The position numbers and the translations under genes were made by a program. From assembly GCF_010672455.1 (NCBI RefSeq), contig NZ_JAAHGO010000044.1, positions 5,376 through 69,375 on the forward strand: DNA of 64,000 nucleotides. The letters are read 5' to 3'. Below are positions 35,801-43,290 of the stretch, piece by piece; the stretch's first letter is position 1; every line of letters starts with the position of its first letter. Source of the DNA: Okeania sp. SIO2C9. GTDB taxonomy: Bacteria > Cyanobacteriota > Cyanobacteriia > Cyanobacteriales > Microcoleaceae. Under the pieces are notes generated by a model, which did not search any database, was not told where the DNA came from, and saw only the letters and a program-made list of their open reading frames with translations.

Positions 35801-37273
35801 TCTAAAGGAGAGAAATATTATGAAGAAACAATTGAAAAATTAGCTAATTTATGGCATTACGGGAGAAAACATCAACAAACTTCTAATGATGCAAAATATA
35901 TGCAAGAAAGTATATCTAGGCGTACTATTTTGACTTTAGATACTAAAACTAACCAACTTGTTTCCAGTAAAATAACCAATATATATATTAATGGCGAACA
36001 AGAAACCTACACAATAAAAACTGTTTCTGGTAAAGAAATAAGAGCTACACTAGAACACCAGTTTTGGACTAATCAAGGGTGGAAAAGGTTAAAAGAATTT
36101 AACAGTAGCACTCAATTATGTGAAGTGCAATTAACTGGTATTGAAGAAGGAGTCAGGAGTCAGGTAGGGGAGCTGTCGGATTGGCGACGTACAGGAGTCA
36201 GGAGGGAAAATTGCATGGAAATTCTAACCCTGAACAATTTTGAGCACCGTGTAGACGGTGGGGTATTAAACCCGCAAAAAAAAGATAAAGTTGCTCCACA
36301 AGAAATTAATTTTATGGAACAAGAAATATTAGATGAAAAGTGGATACCTGTAAGAAATTATGAAGGATATGAAATTTCTAGTTTGGGTCGTTTGCGTTCT
36401 TATCTTCCTAGAGGAGGAAGGGGAGATCGTTCTCAGTTATTGTCAAATTCTAAGATTAAAAAACTGAGCAAATCTAAAGATTATTTATTTGCTAGTTTAG
36501 GTCATGGAATAGGGTCTGGTAAAGTATCACGAGTAAATATACATAGGTTAGTCATAGAAAACTTTGAACCATTGGGAGAAAATGAGCAACTTGAAGTCAG
36601 ACATTTAAACGGAAATAGTTTTGATAATAGGTTAGAAAATCTTGCCTGGGGTTCTAGTAAAGATAACAAAATTGACAATATAAGAAACAATAGTTTGTCT
36701 TGTAATCGTGGTGTTTTTGTGGGAATAGAATCTATTGAAAAGTTTGGCAAAGAAATTACTTATGATATTGAAGTAGAACATCCAGAGCATAATTTTATAG
36801 CTAATGGTTTAGTTGTTCATAATTCTTTCGATGTACAAAGTTATCGATTTTGTTCGGGAAAAGTTATTGCAGTGGCAGAGGGAAAAACGGATATAGAGAC
36901 TGCTTTTTACTTACGTCCGGTGGGAGAATATTCTGATCGTCAGGGGAAGAAATATTATTATTCTGCTGAACAACGAGAACAAGATTTACAGTGGTGTTTG
37001 GAGGCAGCGAAAAAATACAAACTTGATCTGGAATTAGGAATGTCTGAAGAACACGCTAGAGGAAAAATTCCTTTTGATTATCGTCAGCATTTTGTTGTTA
37101 GTTTTAATTGTCGTAGTTTGCTACATTTTTTGGATTTACGTTTCAAAAAGAATGCTCAATTGGAAATTCAAAAACTTTGTGAGTTAATGTGGCCTCATGT
37201 TCAAGATTGGGTGCCGAATATAGCAGAATGGTATGAACAAAATAGGCTAGGAAAAGGTAAATTATCTCCTTAG
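32809..37273 (+). CDS. thyX: Flavin-dependent thymidylate synthase ThyX, split by a group II intron and an intein
   Basis: The host gene is in three parts. Exon 1 is 32809-32886 (26 codons, ending LHQD). Exon 2 resumes at 35561 with YSEGFVFYEQDNWPSEAKCG and runs to 35755. The last part is 36824-37273, from SFDVQSYRF to the stop. Joined, they give about 240 residues, normal for ThyX, without loss of residues at either joint. Known role: ThyX makes dTMP from dUMP with methylene-tetrahydrofolate and FADH2. The signature motif is spread over ARTHRIGC and SFDVQSYR, and the intein sits inside it. The group II intron interrupts after codon 26. RNA splicing and then protein splicing are both needed for active enzyme. 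dut and dCMP deaminase follow on the same strand. The ATG at 32809 matches the family N-terminus (MDKFRVEVIA). Confidence 0.93.
33588..35267 (+). CDS. ltrA: Group II intron reverse transcriptase/maturase, HNH domain truncated
   Basis: 559 residues. An RT fingers-palm domain covers about 60-350: KRVWIPKPGRKEQRPLGIPT near 104, YGFRPGRSTHDAI near 149, LDADISQCFDKIDH near 174, GTPQGGVISPLLANI near 228 and the catalytic RYADDFVVI near 280. The maturase X domain follows (about 370-470; LTPIIRGWCNYYAYHNSKEAF). A C-terminal HNH nuclease starts at GKCTECGLTFKTGD near 527, but the frame then runs into a MITE-like insert and stops. Beyond the insert, the second half of HNH is still readable in the original frame (EKHHIEHKAEGGDNTDKNLE). 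So splicing functions should remain, while DNA cleavage for homing is probably lost. AGGAG lies seven bases before the ATG. Confidence 0.93.
   Translation: MSRTEIKSMLEWKDIDWKTAEKNVFKLQKRIYNASKSGNVRLARKLQKLLVKSWSARLIAVRRVTQDNKGKNTTGVDGKKSLHPSERLKLAQKLKLSHKSTPTKRVWIPKPGRKEQRPLGIPTIEERAKQALLKQALEPEWEAKFEPNSYGFRPGRSTHDAISAIRKCIQFKPKFVLDADISQCFDKIDHNKLLEKIDTFPNFRRQIKAWLKSGVINDDFLENTEAGTPQGGVISPLLANIALHGMEKILEEHFPGRKDGSIRNCERIYGERVSVPRLIRYADDFVVINEKLAVVEECTEIIKTWLGDLGLELKPSKTRIVHTLERHQGQEPGFNFLGCNIRQYKEGKHTSKKIKSRFGEKLKPYSIIVKPSKESIKNHYDKIAAVVHKHRANSQEVLIKELTPIIRGWCNYYAYHNSKEAFNELDYLIYKRLWRWACRRSRMKKTAGWIAQRYWLTIGNTKWNFAYKSKEGIIKLPHYRETQASKTYVKVKGDASPYNGDDNYWSKRLGDKYKTSDSQKARIIKRQAGKCTECGLTFKTGDIALRASQIGEPSDWRRT
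35212..35343. mobile_element. MITE-like insert in the HNH domain of the intron protein
   Basis: The ends are inverted repeats: ATATAGCGCTACGC at the left and GCGTAGTGCTATAT at the right, one mismatch apart. ATATA is present at both ends and may be a target duplication. Removing about 127 bases restores the HNH frame (TGDIS-EKHHIEH). The interior holds GGGGAGCCGTCGGATTGGCG, a repeat also found at 36164, 51222 and 57926, plus GAAGTCAGAAGT. The insert encodes no protein. Confidence 0.85.
35756..36823 (+). mobile_element. Intein in ThyX with HNH-type homing endonuclease
   Basis: 356 residues in frame with thyX. Block A is CLSGNTKVRFG with Cys1, block B is SGKEIRATLEHQFWTNQGW with the conserved TxxH, block F is ITYDIEVEHPEHNFIANGL, and block G is VVHN followed by Ser of the C-extein. 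These are all residues needed for protein splicing. The endonuclease in the middle begins WIPVRNYEGYEISSLGRLRS (NUMOD4 type) and continues VNIHRLVIENF and VRHLNGNSFDNRLENLAWGS (HNH_3 type). Between block B and the endonuclease lies a stretch of about 45 residues encoded by a dispersed repeat (36148-36290) without breaking the frame. Confidence 0.93.
36148..36290. repeat. Dispersed repeat inserted in frame in the intein
   Basis: It contains GAAGGAGTCAGGAGTCAGG, then GGGAAAATTGC, then ATTCTAACCC, AATTTTGAGCACCG and a GTGGGGTATTAAACC end. A near copy is at 55978-56105 in non-coding sequence. The copy in the intein has in addition GGAGCTGTCGGATTGGCGAC spliced into it. The product stretch begins EEGVRSQVGELSDWRRTGVR and reads to GGVLNPQKKD. 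Confidence 0.85.
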
Positions 37274-37687
37274 TCTAGTGGTGGGGAGTAGGGCAGTGAG
37301 GGAGTAGGGGAGTGAGGGAGTGGGGGAGTGGGGGAGTAGGGGAGACCTGGAGTTGAAAAAACTGTTTCGTATTCTTTGTAATTGGAGCTGAGGTAATTTG
37401 TCTCAAGTTCAATCAATACCATTACGGTTGCAGGAGTGCTAAAATTGGGAAGTTCCTATCAACCTAATTCTTTCGGAAAATGGAATTATTAGATGATAAA
37501 TGACCTCAATATTCTGCTCTCATTTGTGTTTTTGCTCCCTAAATCTCATCTGCCTTACTAGCAAAAGATGTATTACACTTTTTAGGATGGTGAGATAGAT
37601 TGATTAATTTATTTTCCCTTTTCCCTGTTCCCTATAACAATAAAAATTTGTATCTAATTAACTCGATAACTGCTGTAATTGAAAATA
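37274..37687. other. Gap between thyX and dut with G-rich tandem repeats
   Basis: No gene. 37278-37345 is a run of GGGGAGTAGGG, GTGAGGGA and GTGGGGGA units, the reverse complement of the CTACTCCCC repeats found elsewhere in the window. The rest is AT-rich. Confidence 0.5.
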
Positions 37688-38116
37688 ATGAAACTTAAAG
37701 TTAAAAAGTTAGATGAATCGGCAATTGTTCCTTATTATGCACATCCAGAAGATGCCGGATTAGATTTATTTTCTATTGATGAATTAACTATTAATCCTGG
37801 AGAAAGCCAATTAATTCACACAGGTATTTCTATTGAATTACCATCAGGAACAGAAGCACAAATTCGTCCTAGAAGTGGGTTGGCTTTAAAACATCAAATT
37901 ACAGTTTTGAACAGTCCTGGAACTATAGATGAAACTTATCGGGGAGAAATTGGAATAATTTTAATTAATCATGGGAAAAATTCTTTTCAAGTCACGCGAG
38001 GAATGAAAATAGCTCAAATGGTTATAGCATCAGTATTATCTGTTAATGTAGAAGAAGTTGATGAATTAAGTACAACAGAAAGAGATATTAAAGGATTTGG
38101 TTCTACAGGAATATGA
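37688..38116 (+). CDS. dut: dUTP diphosphatase (dUTPase)
   Basis: 142 residues. The five dUTPase motifs are in order: DAGLDLFS near residue 21, RPRSGLALK near 60, [17 protein letters not shown] near 82, QMVIA near 110 and the C-terminal arm GFGSTGI. It hydrolyses dUTP to dUMP and pyrophosphate, supplying the ThyX substrate and keeping uracil out of DNA. It acts as a trimer. The ATG at 37688 was chosen over a TTG three codons upstream. Its stop overlaps the start of the dCMP deaminase gene by four bases, so the two are coupled. thyX lies 414 bases upstream on the same strand. Confidence 0.95.
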   Translation: MKLKVKKLDESAIVPYYAHPEDAGLDLFSIDELTINPGESQLIHTGISIELPSGTEAQIRPRSGLALKHQITVLNSPGTIDETYRGEIGIILINHGKNSFQVTRGMKIAQMVIASVLSVNVEEVDELSTTERDIKGFGSTGI

Positions 38117-38661
38117 CAGAAAAATTATATCAAAGACCAACCTGGGATGAATACTTTTTAATGATAGCTAAACTAGCTGCTACTCGTTCAACTTGTCTTG
38201 CTTTTCCTGTGGGTGCAGTAATAGTTAAAGATAAACAAGTTTTAGCAACTGGTTATAATGGTTCTCCTTCAGGTTCTGCACATTGTACAAGTCAGGGTTT
38301 TTGTTATCCTGAATTAAGTAGTTGTGATGCTAGTAAAGTTTTACCATCTCGTTCTGTTCATGCAGAAGCTAATGCTATTGCTCAAGCTGCAAAACATGGA
38401 ATATCTACGAATGGAGCTGTTATTTATGTCACCTTAGAACCTTGTCTTTATTGTTTGAAATTAATTATTTCTGCTGGTATTAAAGAGGTTTTTTATGAAA
38501 CTTCTTTTAATAGTGGGGAAAAGGCAGCTTTAAGAGATATGTTTATCAAAGAGGGTTTAGTTACTATTCAGCAAATTCAAGTCTCAGAAACAATTGCTCA
38601 AAAAGCAGCTACATCTCTACTTCATCCCACCTCAATAAAAGCAGAAAATAGAAAAATGTAA
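38113..38661 (+). CDS. dCMP deaminase (ComEB/dCD type)
   Basis: 182 residues. The zinc and catalytic site is [12 protein letters not shown] near residue 77 (His, Glu) with [10 protein letters not shown] near 105 (two Cys). Upstream, [14 protein letters not shown] near 24 and [13 protein letters not shown] near 46 match bacterial dCMP deaminases. It turns dCMP into dUMP, a second route to the ThyX substrate besides Dut. The ATG overlaps the dut stop (ATATGAC), a sign of translational coupling. Together thyX, dut and this gene form a dTMP-supply cluster. The C-terminal 20 residues are variable. Confidence 0.93.
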   Translation: MTEKLYQRPTWDEYFLMIAKLAATRSTCLAFPVGAVIVKDKQVLATGYNGSPSGSAHCTSQGFCYPELSSCDASKVLPSRSVHAEANAIAQAAKHGISTNGAVIYVTLEPCLYCLKLIISAGIKEVFYETSFNSGEKAALRDMFIKEGLVTIQQIQVSETIAQKAATSLLHPTSIKAENRKM

Positions 38662-39157
38662 AAATTAAGTTTAAAAATAAAATCAGGTTAATTATTGGTA
38701 CTTAACAGGAAAATATAAAGAGGAAAAAATGTTCCAAATTATTGGGAAAAATCAAATTGTTAATCTCACAAGTTCTATGGACTATAATAGAGTTTTTCAT
38801 AATAGAAAATCAGACAAAATATATTTTACTAACCACTGACTACTAACTATCTACTATTTACTACTAAAAATTACCATTATATTTGTAGCAAATATTTCTT
38901 GATTGAGTATAACTCTGTAGTGATGTCCCATGGAATGTCACTACATTATTATATGGTGATTAATTAATGTTACTTGATATGAGAATCTTTGTTGAATAAT
39001 CAAGCGATCGCCACTATGGATAGATTGAACTTGTTAATACTTAGTTTCTCTCAATAGTACTGTCCTTAAAAGTTGCGATAATTATGAAGATTTCATCTTT
39101 AAATCTAGTGATGGTCTAACACTATACTTTACTCCCGTTCAAAAAGTACTAAAAGTA
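38662..39157. other. Convergent intergenic gap with a 28-base palindrome-like repeat
   Basis: No gene. At 38917-38944 GTAGTGATGTCCCATGG is followed by AATGTCACTAC, an imperfect 28-base palindrome of the same family as the perfect one at 57654-57681. It may serve as a terminator for one or both convergent genes, but there is no T run beside it. HIP1 (GCGATCGC) is at about 39003. Confidence 0.5.
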
Positions 39158-40261
39158 CTAATTAAATCTTATTACTAGAGTAATAACTATGGCTACTATA
39201 GCTAAAGCAAATAAAATAATCAAAGTTATTTTCAAGATACTGTAAGGGCGATCCCCTTGAACTTCTCCAGTACAAGCATTAACCATAACTTGATAAGTTT
39301 TATTTTGATATCTATATGCTGTTAAATAAACAGGAAGCAATATATGTTTAAAAGTAATAGCACTATAAGAGGTAGATGAATGATTAATCTTTTGTTCATC
39401 TCCTCCAATATCCCGGCGAATATCAGATCTAATTTTTACATCCATAACTCTTTTAGCTTCTTCAAAACCATCTTGAAGAGAAATTTGAGGTTTTTGAGCT
39501 TCAAAACCTGCCAAAAATGATGATTCGTAGGGGCGAAGAGATTTGTTTAAATGCCAAGGTTCAAGGGCATCCAAACGTTTTTTATCGACTGAGAAAGTAG
39601 CACTAATTAAAATATCATCAAAAAAACGACTTACTTGTCCTGATGCACTATACCACATTGTATGACGAACTGTACGAGTTTTTGTTTCTTGATTTTCTGT
39701 ATAGGTTTCAGTAGTGTAATAATAAACCCCTCTTTGCCCACGATAATTAGTAGTAGTATAAGCATCATAAGTCCAAAAAGGCAGATAAATTCCTTTTATT
39801 TTCTCCATTTGAGCTAATTTTTTTAAAGCATTAGGAGCAAACCATAGTTTATTAATCCATGATTGCACTTCTTCTCTAGCTTTTTTACGTCCAATGGTAA
39901 AAGGAATTAATCCTTCTGGTAAAATAGTGGGGTCTGAACTGGTAGGAGATGCAACTATATTTGAGCCACAAAAAGCACATTCTCCAGCTATTTGTGGTGG
40001 TTCAAATTCAATAGTTGCACCACAATTATTACAGCTAACTTCTAAGGCTATTTCTGATAGAGTAGCTAATTTAATATTACTTTGATTAAGATATTGTTCA
40101 TAAGACTGCTCTTGAATTTTTTCGTCACTATCAGGGATAACATCTTCCCAGCCACAATATTCACATTTTAATTGAGCAACTTCGGGATTAAAACTAACTT
40201 TTGCTCCACAACTAGGACAAGGAAAGCGTTTAATTGATGAGGAATTATTACTTTGATTCAT
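39158..40261 (-). CDS. Zinc-ribbon membrane protein (YdjG-like)
   Basis: 367 residues. Two zinc ribbons lie at the N-terminus: FPCPSCGAKVSFNPEVAQLK with CEYCGW (residues 13-38), and VSCNNCGATIEFEPPQIAGE with CAFCGS (near 73-98). The middle (about 110-330) has PEGLIPFTIGRKKAREEVQS and a Trp/Tyr-rich part, KGIYLPFWTYDAYTTTNYRG. One membrane helix is near the C-terminus (345-365). This plan matches the TFIIB-type zinc-ribbon protein YdjG of Bacillus subtilis, whose neighbour YdjI is an SPFH protein with a similar partner here at 41605-42888. The function in either organism is poorly known, perhaps membrane stress. The pair is on the same strand, 1.3 kb apart. Confidence 0.75.
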   Translation of the reverse strand: MNQSNNSSSIKRFPCPSCGAKVSFNPEVAQLKCEYCGWEDVIPDSDEKIQEQSYEQYLNQSNIKLATLSEIALEVSCNNCGATIEFEPPQIAGECAFCGSNIVASPTSSDPTILPEGLIPFTIGRKKAREEVQSWINKLWFAPNALKKLAQMEKIKGIYLPFWTYDAYTTTNYRGQRGVYYYTTETYTENQETKTRTVRHTMWYSASGQVSRFFDDILISATFSVDKKRLDALEPWHLNKSLRPYESSFLAGFEAQKPQISLQDGFEEAKRVMDVKIRSDIRRDIGGDEQKINHSSTSYSAITFKHILLPVYLTAYRYQNKTYQVMVNACTGEVQGDRPYSILKITLIILFALAIVAIVITLVIRFN

Positions 40262-41604
40262 CTGTAATTTTTTTAGTTAGTATTTAGTTCTTGATTAATT
40301 TGTTATGGAAGATTTATTAGTAAAAACTTTGTTCTTCCGGAATCATAAACTTTAACAAACACGTAAGCATTCAGCGGTCAGCTATCAGCTATCAGCTTTA
40401 TTATCTCTAGTGGACAATTTAAGCTCTTTATTCTTGTGCTTCAATTCTTTGTTTAAAAATGTAGTAGAAGTTAAGCAAGTCCTTGCTTCATTCATTTTTA
40501 TTGCTGTTTGCGCAGCATGACCTAGGAATAGCTGACCGCTAATAGCTGAATGCTTACACAAACACAAAGTTTGATGTATTGAAATGAACAGATTTTTAGG
40601 CGTTGCTGAATGGAGGTATGAAACTTTTGAAAATGAAGATTTAAGGTTGATAATCCTAAGGTCTAAATAGGGCTTGATGATTAAAGATCAAAGCATTTAT
40701 ATATAAAGGTTTTAGCCTTTTTTACTCTGGAAAAAGTACCTAGTTTTGAGCTGCTTTATGCTCAAAAAGTCAGCATTTTGGGCAGGAGAGTAGCCCAAAA
40801 ATTACTCTCCTACTCCCCTACTCCCCTACTCCCCCTACTCTTTTACTCTTCTACTCTTTTACTCTCCTACTTTTTCACTTTTTTACTTTTTTACTTTTTT
40901 ACCGAATAATTATTAATTATTAATTAAATAATTCTGGTTAAAAGCCTCCCCTTTCAAGGGGAAAAAAGCGGTCGAGGGATGGCGAGGTCTCCTCGCCATA
41001 TCCAATCGACTCCTGTGAAGAAATAATATTTCCTCATATTCAATCCTCTCGATTTTAACCAGAGGTAATTATCCATTATCCATTATCCATTATCCATTAA
41101 TGAATCTCCTACTCCCCTACTCCCCTACTCCCCTACTCCCCTACTCCCCTACTCCCCTGCTGCTTAAAAAAGACTTTTTCAGCAAACCCTAAATATTGTC
41201 ACTATTGGGAAATAAAAAAACTCTTTTAACTACTAGCTACTGACTACTAAAAAATTATAAAATCATTGAGCAACGCCAATTTTTAAGTGTTTTTTTGCTT
41301 TTCTACCGAATAAATAATTAATATCATGTTCGGATGATTAGTTATAAAAACTTCTTCACTTTAAACTTTCCTCTCTTCCTTCTGCCTTCAGCATAGCTGC
41401 TTTCTGCCTTCCCTCTGCCAAAGTATAAGTATTTAACCGAACATGATATAAGGTTTAAAGCCTCTCCTTTAAAGGAAAAACAAGAAAAAATTTTCCTTAA
41501 GTGTGAATCCTCTTCTTTTCAAGGAGAGGTAATTATTAATTATTAATTATTAATTATTAATTGTTTAACCTACTTTTTCTATGTCAACAGATAATTAAAA
41601 AAAC
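40262..41604. other. 1.3-kb repeat field with no gene
   Basis: It contains, in order: TCAGCTATCAGCTATCAGC (40375-40395); a block at 40720-40800 shared with 56220-56300 (GCCTTTTTT, AAAAAGT, CTCAAAAAGT); CTACTCCCC-type repeats (40805-40870); a full MITE-like repeat (40905-41075); an 8-base tandem CTACTCCC (41103-41160); GACTTTTTCAGCAAACCCTAA (41170-41190), shared with 56405-56430; and a short form of the MITE-like repeat (41450-41570). The 60-codon frame at 40385-40567 is not supported. Confidence 0.65.
41103..41160. repeat. 8-base tandem repeat, CTACTCCC
   Basis: About six and a half perfect units of CTACTCCC. Similar but shorter runs are at 2396-2430 and 40805-40850, and on the opposite strand at 37278-37345. 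Confidence 0.85.
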
Positions 41605-42888
41605 TTACACTAATTGAGGAGGAGGTGGTGGTGTAGAATTTAGTAAGGAAGCTAATTCTGTCACTTCTGAAGCTTTTTTCCAACCTTCCATACCATTAGT
41701 CCAAACATGGGTATCTCTTGTTAAACCCTGTTGTGATAACTGCTCTTGATTCAAAGGACCAATTCTCTCTCCATTAAGATACATATACCATTGTTTTTCC
41801 ATACTAGGCGGTGGTGGTGGTGCAACAGGAAATAGAAAAGTTAATTCAGGAATCTCTGAAGCAGCTTTCCAAGTATTCATTCCTGCTTTCCAAACTTGAG
41901 TTTGAGGGGTTAAACCTTGCTGTGATAATTGATTAATAGAAAAAGGACCTAATTGTTGATTATTCTGATAAATATACCATTTACCTTGAGATGGTGGTGG
42001 TGGTGTCACAGGTAACTGTTGTTGAGGTGATGATTGATATTGCATTCCATTCATCATTTGATTAGCTATCGCCATACCCATACCTAATTCCATTCCAGCA
42101 TTACTAGTACCTGGTTTTTGGGCAGATTTTTCAATTGCTTGAGCAGTTTGATATTGAGTATATTCTTGCATATTTCCTAGTAAACCTATAGAAGTTCTCT
42201 TATCAAGAGCTTTTTCAACTTCAGGAGGTAAAGAAATATTTTCAATCAGAAGTTGAGTTAACTCAATTCCCACTTGAGCAAAATCTCTTTGAATAGCTTG
42301 ACGTACTTGCTCTCCTAAAGAACGATAATGAGAAGCTAAGTCAAACAAAGGAGTTTGATCTTCTCCTACCCAACTTGCAAAGGAAGTCATAATCATATTA
42401 CGAAGATGATCGCTAATTTCATCAGTTTGAAATAGTCCGTCGGTACTTACTAATTCTTGTAGTAATTTGGAAGGATTGTTTACCCTAAAACTATAATTTC
42501 CAAAAGCTCTAAGACGGACTGGTCCTAATTCAGAATCTCTAATTGTAATGGGATTAGCTGTTCCCCATTTAAAATTAGTAAAAACTTTAGTATTAAAAAA
42601 ATATACTTCTGCTTTAAAAGGAGAGTTAAAACCATATTTCCACCCTTTTAATGTACTAATAATCGGTAAGTTTTGAGTAGAGAGTTCATACATTCCTGGC
42701 GAAAAAACATCAGCTATTTTACCTTCATTAACAAATACTGCTACTTGTCCCGGACGCACTGTTAATTTGGCACCCATTTTTATTTCATTTTTATGTCTTT
42801 CAAAACGATAAGAAATTGTATTATCGCTGGAATCAAGCCATTCTATAATATCAATAAATTGACTACTAAATTTATCAAAAAATCCCAT
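41605..42888 (-). CDS. SPFH/YdjI-like protein with two GYF_2 domains
   Basis: 427 residues. The SPFH (band 7/virion core) domain covers about 25-245: KMGAKLTVRPGQVAVFVNEG near 37, FSPGMYELSTQNLPI near 62, a middle RLRAFGNYSFRVNNP and GIELTQLLIENISLPPEVEK near 215. A Met/Gln-rich linker follows. Then come two GYF_2 domains, each after a Pro run: GKWYIYQNNQQLGPFSINQL near 303 and QWYMYLNGERIGPLNQEQL near 368. The C-terminus is another Pro run. YdjI-like SPFH proteins assemble on membranes, and GYF_2 domains bind Pro-rich partners. A possible partner is the VWA lipoprotein encoded at 43291, which has a PPAPPPPP stretch after its lipobox, or the protein's own linkers (inference). Confidence 0.82.
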   Translation of the reverse strand: MGFFDKFSSQFIDIIEWLDSSDNTISYRFERHKNEIKMGAKLTVRPGQVAVFVNEGKIADVFSPGMYELSTQNLPIISTLKGWKYGFNSPFKAEVYFFNTKVFTNFKWGTANPITIRDSELGPVRLRAFGNYSFRVNNPSKLLQELVSTDGLFQTDEISDHLRNMIMTSFASWVGEDQTPLFDLASHYRSLGEQVRQAIQRDFAQVGIELTQLLIENISLPPEVEKALDKRTSIGLLGNMQEYTQYQTAQAIEKSAQKPGTSNAGMELGMGMAIANQMMNGMQYQSSPQQQLPVTPPPPSQGKWYIYQNNQQLGPFSINQLSQQGLTPQTQVWKAGMNTWKAASEIPELTFLFPVAPPPPPSMEKQWYMYLNGERIGPLNQEQLSQQGLTRDTHVWTNGMEGWKKASEVTELASLLNSTPPPPPQLV

Positions 42889-43290
42889 TTTTTAACTCCT
42901 ATATAGTAATTTTTTCAATCTATCTATATTTGATTTTACCTTGGAAATATTTGATTTTTAAGATTTAATAAAAATTAATATTTATTTGAATCTAAAATAG
43001 CCCATTTTTACCCAATCTAGATAACTTGTGGTACATAAACAGCTATTCCATCTACTATAGTAAGAAATTTTTCTCAAGTTTCAGGAAAGCGATCGCTCTT
43101 TTTTGTAGTTCAGACTAATTTGCTGAAATTACAGCAGTTTTGGAGTTGATGATGTACAAAGTTTTACGAGTTTAATAAATAGGGAATAGAGATTAGTATT
43201 AAACTGTACCTCACGCTTCCTCAAAAGTGCTGTAAGTAAAAATTTTTAGTCAAATTATTTCAATACTCAATCAATATTAGAGCCAAGAAT
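42889..43290. other. Divergent intergenic region
   Basis: It separates the SPFH gene (minus) from the VWA gene (plus) and must hold both promoters, but no clear boxes can be named. HIP1 is at about 43088. No gene seen. Confidence 0.35.

Noticed and set aside
40385-40567. 60-codon minus-strand frame
   Set aside because: It lies in a field of simple repeats (TCAGCTATCAGC) and has no ribosome site or recognisable motif.
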